Of a stretch of 59,224 nt of DNA, positions 8,861 through 20,027 are shown piece by piece. The position numbers were made by a program, and so were the translations under genes. This stretch comes from Nemertoderma westbladi (Eukaryota; Xenacoelomorpha; Nemertodermatida; Nemertodermatidae). The stretch's first letter is position 1; each line of letters starts with the position of its first letter. Location: positions 1-59,224 of the forward strand of contig JAUCBJ010000404.1 of assembly GCA_032718475.1 (NCBI GenBank), written 5' to 3'. The notes beneath the pieces are model-generated. The model ran no database searches. It saw only the letters and a program-made list of their open reading frames with translations, and was not told the DNA's origin.

Positions 8861-9428
8861 ACGTAAGGGAAAGGCATGGGCAGCCTTGAATAGGCTTTCC
8901 AGGATTTGGCAGTCACCGAGAATTAATCGGAAACTTAAGGTCCGATTATTTAGAGCAGCAGTAGTTCCAGTACTCCTCTATGGGAGTCCATGCTGGGCTC
9001 TAACTGCTGAGGACACCAAATCTCTGGATGGCACATTCACAAGAATGCTACGCCGGGTTCATTGTGTCAAGTACAATGCACACATCTCCAACCAGACACT
9101 ATATAACATTGGAGGTGTCTCATTGGTTCCCCCAAGCTTGACACTAGAACAAAATCGCCTCCGCTTTGCAGGACATTGCTTTCGCCGTGAGGACCAGCCA
9201 GTGCATAATCTTGTACTTTGGCAGCCTCATGGAGTGAATAAGCATGGTGGACAGCCCATGACTTTCTTGAGACGCATCTTAAAGGACACTGGCCTTAAAG
9301 ATGCGGATGATCTAGCAAATGTCATGGGTGATAGGGAGTTGTGGCGGTGCAATTTTGTTGACAAGCCGGCACAGCATTCTTAAAAATGCAGCTGCAATGC
9401 AGCATGCCGATCATAGTAGTAGTAGTAG
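8861..9428 (+). mobile_element. LINE-A fragment a (3' end only)
   Basis: The coding part (8862-9383, stop included) gives the C-terminal 173 residues of the LINE-A reverse transcriptase ORF without interruption, from GKAWAALNRLSR to DKPAQHS. The 3' end is the family-specific gcagctgcaatgcagcatgccgat followed by a TAG repeat. The left end starts two bases after the BEL-A1 LTR. It is therefore either a 5'-truncated insertion or, more likely, the right half of a LINE-A copy into which BEL-A1 inserted, with the left half outside the window. Confidence 0.85.
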
Positions 9429-10320
9429 CGCGGCACGAGGCTCAGTTATCAGATACAGATGAAAATTGAGCAATTCTATCACAAAATCGGTATTTTATTA
9501 AGAAATTTAACCAAACCGCCCATAAGAAAAAATAAAGAAGATAGGAAAGTTACCCCCCTTCAGCCACCCTCTTATTCTGCAACACACCAACCCAAAGGCG
9601 CACAGAGGATTGATGAAAGGCAGAGGTATTAACAGGAAATTTTGAATTTTAGGCATAGAGGCGACCCAATTTGTAAGAAATATTAAAACTTACCCGATAG
9701 TATAGTATTGATACTGAAATATTAATTTATCACGTCAACACGTCAACGAAATCATTTAGCTAATTATTCTATTAAGAATCATGATTAAAATACTCAGCCA
9801 ATCATTTTGCGAGATAAATAATAAGCAAGCTGGCTTATTAGTCTGGAACCTTACACAAGTGCGAGATAAATAATAAGCAAGCTGGCTTATTAGTCTGGAA
9901 CCTTAGACAAGTGCCTATGCCCTATAGATGTGGGGCGAGCCACGAAAGTAAGCGAGCTTAGCATACAAGTACCACTACCTTAATCGGTGTGTCTGTTGAT
10001 CAGTTGTTCTGTTGTGTTCAATTTTAAACGTTAATACTGTAACTCAGCCAAATCTCGATAAAATGTATCCAAACTTGGTACACATGTAGTCTGGCACAAG
10101 TTTAGAAATTTTCCAAGTTGAATTTGTGTGTGGCCTTCGAGAAGGTAAGATAAATTCAGTTAATAATTAATTAAAATTAATTAATTTGATTAGGGTGAAA
10201 ACAGCATTTTCAACATGACTTTATTGGAAATTAATTATTTTATAGTATAAGATATAAATTATTCTTAAAAATTATACAGCTGTAATCCCCATACCCCATT
10301 CCATTATAGTTTTTAATTAG
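9429..10320. other. AT-rich intergenic sequence
   Basis: No gene is seen. It contains the tandem repeat annotated separately and a palindromic AT stretch near 10160-10185 (taattaattaaaattaatta). Confidence 0.5.
9809..9912. repeat. Tandem duplication, 2 x 52 bp
   Basis: The unit gcgagataaataataagc...caagt occurs at 9809-9860 and 9861-9912 with a single mismatch. Each unit holds the inverted repeat AATAAGC...GCTTATT. No transposon ends are visible around it, so it looks like a recent local duplication. Confidence 0.9.
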
Positions 10321-12170
10321 CGGGAAGGCCGGTCAACGATTCAAGCGATACGGAAATTGCTCGAAGCCATATCCACAGTACTAAGTCCAGATAGAGGACC
10401 CGATGATCAGCGATGCCTTTACGCTTTGTTTATCGACTTCAGGAAGGCCTTCGACCTTGTGAATCGGTCTATCTTATTGTTTCGAATCTACAACGAATTT
10501 GGCATTATAGGAAAACTGTTCAATCTAACAAAAAGTCTTCTAAGAAATTCCATTAAAATATTTGGTGGTGTAACGTACTCCAAACTGATAATTCAACTTC
10601 GTGAAATTCTCCAGGGGGACTGTTTCTCTCCAACCTGCTTCAAACTTTCTAAGAAATATTTCTTCAATACTCAAATTCATTTTCTTTGCGGATGATTTGG
10701 TGCTATTTGGAGGAAAATTTGATTCCAAATCATCCAAATTTGATTTGGAGTCTAATTTCAATTTCAAATTATTCTAAGATGATAGTGAAATAAATTGAAA
10801 TTGAAATTAGACACCAAATATTTATAACATCGAGAGCCCTTTGTAGATCATTACAGTTTGATGAATATAGCCTAAATGAATATAGTCTAGTATGGCCTAG
10901 ATGAATATAGTCTAAACAATGGTATGCAACTCAACTTGAAGAAAACCAAAATTATCAAGCGCCATACATTCGCTATGCATATTGTAAACTCAATGAATTA
11001 TATTATTCGAACTCTATTAGCTATTACTTTTTGTATTCGTCATACAGCTGTTAGACTCTTATAAACTTAAACTCTACAGCTGTTAGGACTATTGGTGGTG
11101 GTTAGGTTGACTAATATTATGTGCTCTTTATTGATGAGTTTTATTATCATTATTTTTGTGTCTAAAGTAAAATATAATTTATTAGTTTTGGAAATTATTT
11201 GTGTGATTTATTTGGGTTAGATGAGGGACTGAACGCTGGCCGTGCTTAACTTCTTGCGAAGTTTCGAAAAGGCGGCCGGTTGGCTCTGAGTGATAAATAT
11301 TCACGTATGCGGGAGAAAAGGTACAGATTTGTAATAGTTACGAATATCTTGGAATCATCCTCCAGCCTTCTCTTTGCTTCTCTAAGTACATTGATAAAAG
11401 TAAAATAACATGGTTCGGTGTCATCGGGTGTTTAAACAACTTGCAACTTGTTTCTATATCAACTGGATTAAAGATTTTCAATCTGAAGATCAAACCTACT
11501 GTAACATATGCTTTTACAGAAATCGCCATTTTCTTTACATTGCACAATCTCAAAGAAATTGTTAAAATTTAATCCGCGCTCAAAGAAATTGATAAACTTT
11601 AATCCGCGTTCTTAAAACGATTACTGGGACTCCACAGATCTTCCTCGGCTACTATGGCACATAAACTGGTTGGTTGCCGTACTTGCTGCTTGCTGCTGAA
11701 TCTCCGGAAATTTTCAATAGGAAACCCTGGCTAACTACCGCGCTTTTCGCGAAGAGCGCGAAATTAACTTCATTATCCAAGGTTACTCCGACGGACCTGC
11801 ATTCGCATCGACTTCTTGGTCAAGAGCCTATGCAGAAATCTCGCCACTTAGCTACAACAAGGGCTACGGCCTATGGGTTCCACTGGAAAACTGTGCAACT
11901 CGAGGAACTTTCCACGAGCCGACTTCCGACTGCGTGTGTAAATTCTGCGACACCTCAGCAAGCGACAGGTACCATTGCCTCACATGGTAACTCGGGCCCC
12001 TCTCTCTCAGCGCTCTCCGATTTTAACATAAGTGAACAAATTTACTTATCTCGTTTATTGTTTTTTATTGATTTTCTAATTATGCTACATTGTTTGTACA
12101 TAGTGCTGATTTTACTGCTTTTAACCCCTTTTTTACTCATACAGAGTGTAAATAAAAAAAAAAAAAAAAT
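10321..12170 (+). mobile_element. Decayed LINE-B (RT fragment, C-terminal zinc knuckle, poly(A))
   Basis: Pieces of one reverse transcriptase can be followed in changing frames along the plus strand: GRSTIQAIRK (about 10331), FIDFRKAFDLVNR (about 10430), LQGDCFSP (about 10610), FADDLVLFG (about 10682, in another frame), QLNLKKTKI (about 10925), YEYLGIILQ (about 11340) and a C-terminal CKFC...YHCL knuckle (about 11940). The 3' UTR ends in a run of A at about 12152-12168. The longest open stretch is 10357-10695, which carries the first catalytic Asp. The copy is 5'-truncated and heavily mutated, which makes it one of the oldest elements here. No target duplication could be identified. Confidence 0.8.
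10357..10695 (+). pseudogene. LINE-B reverse transcriptase fragment
   Basis: This open stretch of 112 codons covers RT motifs with the catalytic box FIDFRKAFD and the LQGDCFSP block. The FADD box follows within 30 bases in a different frame, so a frameshift separates them. It has no start context of its own. It is a remnant, not a gene. Confidence 0.75.
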
Positions 12171-12569
12171 ACTCTATGGAAAAATATATGATGTTTTTGT
12201 CGCCGTAAAGGGGTAGGACTAGAGCAAAAATATTTAATTTTATCAAAAATATGGTTGCGTTTCGGTGTCCTGAGACCCAGTACGCGGTAATCTCGACACC
12301 TCATCACCTAGTTTTTAGATGACCTTAGGGCTGAGTACTACTTTGGGCGTAATGTCCTGATTCTATGTTTTTTGTTAGTTTGGGGGTATAAGACTCTAGG
12401 CTCTTACAATTAGATTTTAATGTTTAATATTGAGGTGGAGTAAGCAGAAGCTTATTGCAGCTGTGCAGGACATAATATAAAACTACTGTCAAAATATTTA
12501 AACTGAAACAAACTAAGTACCTTACCTACTACTACCCAGTGGTTTATCATTTTAAAAATTTTAGTCATC
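12171..12569. other. Unassigned AT-rich sequence
   Basis: No gene or repeat is seen between the LINE-B poly(A) and the GA microsatellite. Confidence 0.4.
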
Positions 12570-12831
<262 letters not shown>

Positions 12832-13433
12832 AATGCGAATAAGGATAAAAAAAGAGAATGGAAGATAAGATATGAGAAGAAGTGACATATATAGACACTA
12901 TTTTTACAGGTACACAATAACATTTAAAGTTTCGACTTTTAAAAAATATGTAGATGAGAGAGAGATAATTACTACTACTAGGATCGGCATGCTGCATTGC
13001 AGCTGCAATTTTTAAGAATGCTGTGCCGGCTTATCGACAAAATTGCACAGCCACAACTCCCTATCACCCATGACATTTGCTAGATCATCCGCATCTTCAA
13101 GGCCAGCGTCCTTTAAGATGCGTCTCAAGAAAGTCTTGGGCTGTCCACCATGCTTATTCACTCCATGAGGCTGCCAAAGTACAAGATTATGCACTGGCTG
13201 GTCCTCCACGGCGAAAGCAATGTCCTGCAAAGTGGAGGCGATTTTTGTTCTAGTGTCAAGCTTGGGGGAACCAATAAGACACCTCCAATGTTATATAGTG
13301 TCTGGTTGGAGATGTGTGCATTGTACTTGACACAATGAACCCGGCGTAGCATTCTTGTGAATGTGCCATCCCAGAGATTTGGTGTCCTCAGCAGTTAGAG
13401 CCCAGCATGGACTCCCATAGAGGAGTACTGGAA

Positions 13434-14702
13434 CTACTGCTGCCTAAATAATCGGACCTTAAGTGTCCGATTAATTCTTGGTGACTTCCAAATCCTGGAA
13501 AGCCTATTCAAGGCTGCCCATGCCTTTCCCTTACGTATTCGAAGGTCCTCACCTGACTTTCGGATCCATGATCCCAGGTAACAGAAGTCATCCACATGCT
13601 CAAGCATACCATCTTTTGAGCTTATGCTCATTCGATCAGAGTCTTGCTGAGGAGTTTCAAAGTTAACTGTCAAAATGTTGGTCTTTCTGGAGTTAATAAA
13701 AAGACCAACACTAGAAGCAGCATGTTCTAATGAGCTGAGGAGCCGTTGGGCTCCCTCTAGTGATTCTGAGAGTACTCCTAAGTCATCAGCAAAGTCTAGA
13801 TCAGTTAGGTACTTGGCAGGATTTCCTCGACTTCTGGAGCCAGTAGGTGGAGTTATCATCACCCCATCATCATTATGATGATCTAAGGACATGCGTAGAA
13901 CATAGTCAACAACAATTATGAACAAGAATGGTGCAAGTGTGTCTCCCTGGTGGACGCCCCATAAAACTTCAAATGGTTCTGTGTCACCGTCAACAGTAGA
14001 TACAAATGTTGTCGAACCATCGTATACTGATCTGATTGCTGCAATAATTTCATCAGGAATCCCATATAATGAAAGTATGCTGAACATACGTGCGCGAGAG
14101 ACTGAATCAAAGGCCTTGAAGTAGTCAAAGATAACAGCCAGATGCCTGTCCTTCTTTTTTGATAACTCTTCAATTATCCTTCTAAGTGCCAAAATGGGCT
14201 CCATGGTCCCACGACCTTTACGGAACCCATTCTGATTGAGACGGAGCAGTCTCAAAATGGGATCCCTGATGCGATTTAATAAAATTCTATTGTATAGCTT
14301 TGCAGCAATAGAGATCAATGAGATTCCCCGAAAAGAACCATAGAGTGTTAGGTTGCCCTTCTTGGGAACTGGCACCAACTTATTTGTTTTTATTTCTTGT
14401 GGGACTCTTGTTGTTCGGTACATGTCTACTATGATGGGATAGATGAGCTTTAAACACTCAGGTATTTTAAAGACCTCAGGGGGAACACCATCTACGCCAC
14501 TGGCACGATTGGTCTTAATGCTCTTTGCAGCAGCCTTCACTTCTGCAAAGGAGATATCACCAATGGGAATATCTGGGAGTATAGACTCAGACACTTTTAC
14601 TTCTATAAAGTTATCAGGCAATACCCTGTCATTATTGAGGAGCTTTTCATCTGCAAAGGAGATATCACCAATGGGAATATCTGGGAGTATAGACTCAGAC
14701 AC
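13434..14702 (-). pseudogene. LINE-A copy b reverse transcriptase
   Basis: The 422-codon open frame covers RT blocks 0 to 7: GVPPEVFK, KKGNLTLYGSFRGISL, NGFRKGRGT, VIFDYFKAFD, QGDTLAPFLF, LDFADDLGVLSES and YLGSWIRKSG. Asp residues of the two catalytic boxes (FKAFD and FADD) are present. The N-terminal 25 residues repeat a later segment because of the 76-bp duplication. The frame is lost near 13440, so the C-terminal 140 residues are in another frame. Other copies read VDFFKAFD, whereas this one has DYFKAFD. Confidence 0.85.
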
Positions 14703-14725
14703 TTTTACTTCTATAAAGTTATCAG
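14542..14725 (-). repeat. 76-bp direct duplication of LINE-A sequence at the BEL-B left border
   Basis: The segment tctgcaaagg...gttatcag occurs at 14542-14617 and again at 14650-14725. The second copy ends exactly at the first base of the BEL-B LTR, and the usual 5-bp target duplication is absent. The arrangement looks like filler copied during insertion or repair. Confidence 0.85.
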
Positions 14726-15703
14726 TGTGGGAGACTGGATTCGGGCTCCTTGGGAAGTATTGCAGTGTAGACCTACTGTATTATTCGATTGATCACTACT
14801 ATATAATCTCTGACAACTATATTTACTTTCGGGGAGATATTAACAGTTCCTTTAGGACGTGGCGCTTTAAGTATAAAAACAGAGTTATGACTTATACTAA
14901 TCACAACTAGATGGCCACAGAGTTTCGTAAATAGCGCATTCTTTATGAGATGCTTTATTAACCTTCACACTACTTCACACGACTTTACACTACTTTACAC
15001 TAAATTGCCGACCGTCACTGAATTTGATCATATATAAGGAGGATTGCAACTGACTCACGTAGGGATTATGAAATAGCATTTAATTCACACTAAACCACTA
15101 TAATTTAAGTCGCAGTTGCTACCGGTAGACTCTATTCCTCTTACCTCAGTAATCAATAAGATTGAGGGGTTTATGATTATTTATCGGTATTCTCCAAATA
15201 TAACATCAATATCCATTAATATAACAACAATTAATACTATAAAACAGAAGTAAAATAGTGCGGTGAACAGTCAGTATAGTAATTGTGAAATAAGGTGATC
15301 AAATGTGATCAAATGAGAAATGCAGCATGTTCAGCTGAAATGGGATGTTAATAGATTTACGTTCTTATAACCAAGGCCATCAGATGTTTCCGGGTCAAAG
15401 TCTGAAACTTCCATGCAGAAGCACAGAATTCTGAGTTGTTCTGATTCTCAGAAAAAGTAAATAAAAACCGTAATGCATTGCGCGAGTTTAGATAGGTTTC
15501 TCTTAGCCGCAGAGTGAAAATTGCTCTGATTGGCTGAATAAGACAGAACAAAGAACTTCCACGTACACAAAGAATCAGCTGACAGATTTCGTCATCTTGG
15601 TTCTAATTCCTTCCCGCTGTGTAGTTGAATCATTTTAGGGCTATTTTAGAGTATTCTGCGCATTGCGTAAAAATGACTTGTTATGTCCGCAAAAGCTTTT
15701 ACA
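14726..15703 (-). repeat. 3' LTR of BEL-B
   Basis: On minus it begins TGTAAAAGC and ends CTCCCACA (978 bp). It is nearly identical to 30233-31219, which has one extra 10-bp TGTGATCAAA unit and about 15 substitutions or small changes. The plus-side neighbour (ccgctcccag, that is ctgggagcgg on minus) is a short, imperfect polypurine tract. No ORF of substance is present. Confidence 0.88.
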
Positions 15704-15729
15704 CCGCTCCCAGAAAATGGGATTTAAGT

Positions 15730-16512
15730 CTATAAAATATAAAAAATCACAGTTTCTAAAATACAAAAATACTCTAAACTATTAGTCTTTCTTTCGTGAA
15801 CGGTGTCTATGAAGTTTTTTGAAGCTAGTAAGAGTCCTTTTCTCTTTGGGGCGAGCCACTTTACTAGGAGGGCTATAACTCCTGGGTGAGGGGTGCAATA
15901 CAATTGCATCGGAAGGTTTCGGATTACGTTCGGTGTATCCGCCAGTCGAGGTACCCGGTTCATCGATATCAACCTCAGTGGAACGAGGTCAAACGAAGCG
16001 CGTTTCAAGACAGCAGCTCTTAATGGTCCCTGACGAGTCGTTTGCACGAGAGCGGTAGGTTGACCGTGAGTAGTGAGAAATTTCCTCGGTTTGATGGTTC
16101 TTTCCAACTCGCGTTCTCTGGCTCTATATTTATATGGTCGTCTATGAACTTCTTGTAGCTCTGGATGCGAGTTTATGAACAAGTCACCGTGGGATTTATC
16201 AATGGTAGAAACTTTAAACTGTGCGTAGGATCTTCCGGTTTCACCATATAATATTGAGTTAAATTGACATAATAGGGGTGGTCTTTGATTCCATAAAATG
16301 AGTTCAGTAAAGGTCTAGCGCGTAGGTTGACCTCATGTACCATACGACGGATAAGATCCGCTCGATTGTCCAGAAGTTCAACGAGTATACCGTCGACACG
16401 AGCGGCCTCGATTGGCGGACGTTGTAACATCAACTGGTTGGGGTTGTACCGTGGCGAAGAGTTTGATTTGAGCTTCTGGCTGGGCTAAAGCTGCTTCTTC
16501 TCTCTCGTTCAT
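15730..16512 (-). pseudogene. BEL-B post-pol ORF of unknown function
   Basis: Between pol and the 3' LTR the minus strand carries an ORF starting at an ATG at 16512-16510 (MNEREEAALAQPEAQIK). It passes through two frame changes (near 16430 and 16180) and ends at 15730, about 260 codons in all. The middle part reads LRARPLLNSFYGIKDHPYYV; the last part is basic (HRRPYKYRARERELERTIK). No signal peptide, membrane segment, zinc knuckle or exonuclease motif is visible, and I recognise no family. It occupies the same position as the exonuclease ORF of BEL-A1. It could also be a captured sequence unrelated to the element's function. Confidence 0.5.
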
Positions 16513-18212
16513 TTCGATATGCTTTTCCTCGATCCTCAGATCCTCAGCGCTGAAGTACTGTCGTCGCTGAGCCTCTCGCCAACGTAGTAGCTACACAACG
16601 ACAACAATAACCAGCGCGAGTCACTCAACTGTCCGTCCCAAGGGCTTAGATATACTGGAGGTACTTGCTATAGAGGCAGGGTAACTCTCACAACTGCGAC
16701 TCGCTACTGTAAACACACTTTAGTAGTAACATTCACCTATAAATACACAAATTCCACATTCTTGTCACAATTTGTACAAATTCGGGCCATTTGTCCGTTA
16801 GTCAAATGCCTTCCAGAATGCCACGTTATTATTATGTATCCCTGGATACTAGCAAGGTGCTATTTATTCCGCATGCTATTCAATGGGGCAAGCTTTCTAT
16901 TGTTCTTTTAACTCGCTTCTAATTCTAGCGTGGTTGTTGCTATGGTGACATTATGGAAAGCTAGCGGTAGAATTAGGGTATTTCTCATGCATACAGATCT
17001 GGGATGCTATTTAATAGTGATTCTTTAATTGTCAATATTCCCCTTATACATGATTTTATGAATTTTATCGGCTATTGACTGTACACTGGAGATTCTCGCA
17101 CACTAATATACTTAATAGGGTGAATCTTTACTCCCATGATCTATTAATTAATGGAATTTTGGGAATGTCATAAATTGTATAAAATGACAATTTATCAAAT
17201 TCATGAGAGGATATGAATTTAAAATTTATTCCCGTGAATTTTATTATTTGATATTAAATAGACACAATTTTATTCCAGAACATGTCTGGGGACTAGGATC
17301 CTTAATTCTAGAAATTCTTTTAAGAGTATCGTTAAGTGCTACGATATCTTAATCGACTAGAATTTTAGAGGATCGAAAATTTTAACAGATTTGATTTATA
17401 GATTTTCTAGAGTTAATTTGTTAGCATTTACTCTATTGTAACATTTGTTTTAACAGATTTTATAAATATTTATTAAATATTTAATATTTAAGATGGGCAC
17501 CGATTTATTCCAGAACATGTCTGGGGACGTTAACCATTGATTCTAGAATTTTGTCTTTCAAGCATATCGGTGGGTTCCGCGATATCTTAATCGACTAGAA
17601 TTTCAGATGGTCAAAGGGTTTAACAGATTTATTTGAAGATTTATTAACAGATTTGTTTGATAACATTATTATTATTAATAATGCTTGTTAATATTTTTTT
17701 TTTGAACTTCAATGCTACTGTTAAATGGACATCATTCTACTATATGTATTATTTAATATACGGTATGAGAGCAATATTGCAAGAAGCAATGTCAGTGAGA
17801 AGAGGCAAGTCGTTTCCAAGGTCTACCCAGAGCTTGGTTTAGCCGAGACACGAGGATCTGAACTTTGCATTCCTGATACTCTATTTACCAATAATACTTG
17901 AGTATACTAGGGGCAGTATTGTACTTTTAATAAGTACGGACATTACGTCTCACTGTAGTCACGTATTTATAGTATGATACGGACAGTAAGGAAAGAGAAA
18001 ATGAATTATTTCTCGCCGTTAAACGAAATATATTATAAGTAATTAAGTAATAAGACACTAATATATTGCACTAATCTACTAAATAATCGTTAAAATATTA
18101 TTCTACTAAATAAAATTAAAGAAAACGATTATAATAATATTACATAATAATACATACATAAATATAAAAATAAAAATAAAATAATGTAGTCACACACCCC
18201 CTCCAAACGCTG
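16513..18212. other. BEL-B non-coding region between pol and post-pol ORF
   Basis: This is AT-rich with no supported gene. It contains an imperfect direct repeat with units starting at 17268 and 17504 (236 bp apart, about 140 bp each), sharing tttattccagaacatgtctggggac, gatatcttaatcgactagaattt and tttaacagattt. Just after the pol stop, at 18195-18205, is a minus-strand tract, ggagggggtg, resembling a polypurine tract. Confidence 0.6.
18195..18205 (-). other. Polypurine-like tract just after the BEL-B pol stop
   Basis: On the minus strand, tttggagggggtgtgtgac starts 9 bp after the pol TAA. This is the position of a normal BEL polypurine tract and LTR start, yet the true LTR is 2.5 kb further. 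It is the counterpart of the tract at 4369 in BEL-A1. Confidence 0.4.
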
Positions 18213-19801
18213 TTACGTTGGGGAGTCCCTAGATGTTTGTTGGATTAGGGAGGTGGTCGTAGGAAGAGTCTCTTGCCTTCCATAGTTCCCGGACAACTCT
18301 CGGTCTCTTTCCAGTAAACATAAAGGACCAACTGGGCGATTAAGTTGTTGTGTTTCGAATACAATTCCAGGTTTCTTAAAGTTACGTCGCATGACGACGA
18401 GTTCTACTGATCGCACTAAACCATAATCAGTTATATGAGTCTCGATGATACGACCTGTCTGCCACCTCTTACGTGGAAGATCTGATTCCACGATAAGGAC
18501 CATGTCTCCGTCGCTGACGTTTTCTTGCTGCGCAAACCACTTTGTTCGAAGTTGTAGCGTAGGAAGATAATGTTTTTCGAAATGGTCAGCGAAACGACAG
18601 GATAATAACTACATAAGTTGCCAAGTTCGTCTTCAGTATTCGTCTCCGTCCGTGATTTCCGATTGCGGGAGCATGGCTACAGGTTTCTTTAGTAGGAAAT
18701 GCGCGGGTGTTAGTGCTTCTAGGGAGTCAGGACTCGATGAGACTGGCATAAGCGGTCTCTCGTTAAGATAGGCGGCGATTTCTTCCATTAACTTCCGCAA
18801 AAGTTTGTCGGTGAGATACAAGCGGCACAGCACTATGAAGTGGAATGCGGTCTTCACGCTTCGTATTAGTCTCTCCCAACTTCCTCCCCACCAAGGGGCG
18901 TCGGCACCGTTGAAGTTCCAGCTAGATGCCGTTACCCTTAGCTGATCGTCCACCTGTCTTTGGTTCCAATCTTTCACGTAAGCTTTGATCTCATTATTGG
19001 CATCACATCGTTCCTTTGTCGGATCTCATAGTGTTGCTAGTCCCAAAATGAGCGATCTGTCGGCGTAAACTCAGTATGAAGCTGTTGGTAGATAGATCGT
19101 TCACCATATCTAGATGGATCGCTCTAAAAGTCATACAGACAAAGATGACACACCATCGCTTGACTATAGTCCTAGCACGATATAGTTCAATAGGGCCAAA
19201 TAAATCCACACCAGTATTAGTAAAGGGTGGTTCATAGAAGCTTACTCGTTCCCTAGGTAATTCTGCCTCTCGCTGTGTTAAAAGCCTACTAAATGCTTTC
19301 CTACAGGGTATACAGTTCCTAAGAACTTGGTTTAGAGCTCTACGGGGCTTGTGGAAATAATAGTGAGTTCGAATCTCGCTAAGAACTCGTTCTCTAACGG
19401 CATGGTAAAGTCTACTGTGAACATCTACAATCATCTTGATTTGTATTTCAAGATTTGGGAAACTTAGTGTCAAAGGACAATGGAGCAATAGTTAATCTCC
19501 CTCCGACACGTATTAACCCATCTATCATCGTGCTAGAGAAATGATCCCTTAAGCGCATCTGTGGATTTCTCAACAACAGTAAATACTTATCGGAATCTTC
19601 GTAGCATTGCAGGAGTCTCAGTATCTGTTTATTGGTATCCTCATGTTCTTGATAACTGATCTTCTCAATCAGAAACCTATCAGACACTTTATAAGTGGGA
19701 AGGTCTTTAATAACACGGACCCTTTCAGATACTATTGGAGCGGTATCACTAGCGATCTTTGTCCTGGAATAGTGATGATGGAAACATCTTTTCAGATACA
19801 C
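18213..19801 (-). pseudogene. pol: BEL-B pol C-terminal half: integrase and DUF5641-like tail
   Basis: The minus-strand pieces in order are: the linker and integrase zinc region (19801-19448; then HSRLYHAVRERVLSEIRTHYY and CIPCRKAF in 19488-19003), the DDE core (TGVDLFGPIEL; the second catalytic Asp in MRSDKGTM, where Asn of the usual SDNGT is Lys; then WWGGSWERLI with the Glu in 18977-18633) and the C-terminal DUF5641-like segment (18503-18213, RKRWQTGRIIETHITDYGLVR). At least four frame changes or stops break the region. Integrase would insert the element cDNA. The pol stop is TAA at 18215-18213. Confidence 0.85.
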
Positions 19802-20027
19802 AACAGCCTTGCAAATCCGATTCCAGGAGCTATAATGATCTATTGCTCTTTGTAGGAGAGGGGAGAGTCCTTGCGAGACGTCTGGTGTTCAAGATTTCCA
19901 GTCTCTTTCCCTGATTTCTATAACGGATTTATTCGTATTTCTTGTAACATCCGTGGGTATGTTTAGATCTACAGCATCGTCACCGGAGGTGTGTAGTACA
20001 GACAGATCTATCACGGGTATAAATAAC

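Larger units (their letters stand above)
12969..14725 (-). mobile_element. LINE-A copy b, 3' part (interrupted by BEL-B)
   Basis: Read on the minus strand this is LINE-A from the start of the RT region to its 3' terminus with the TAG-repeat tail (ctactactaatt at the left end on plus). Its 5' continuation lies at 31220-31820 on the other side of BEL-B. The RT is open over 13434-14702. A two-base loss near 13445 shifts the frame before the C-terminal part (13012-13352), where a further indel occurs near 13250. The 76 bp next to the BEL-B LTR are a duplicate of LINE-A sequence (14542-14617 = 14650-14725). Confidence 0.9.

Noticed and set aside
11674-12216. 180-codon ORF as an independent gene
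   Set aside because: It overlaps the decayed C-terminal knuckle and 3' UTR of LINE-B in another frame and has no start context or motif.
18000-18200. Start of a BEL-B 3' LTR right after the pol stop
   Set aside because: The polypurine-like tract at 18195 suggested it, but no matching LTR exists near 28000. The real LTR pair is 14726-15703 and 30233-31219, supported by the split LINE-A.
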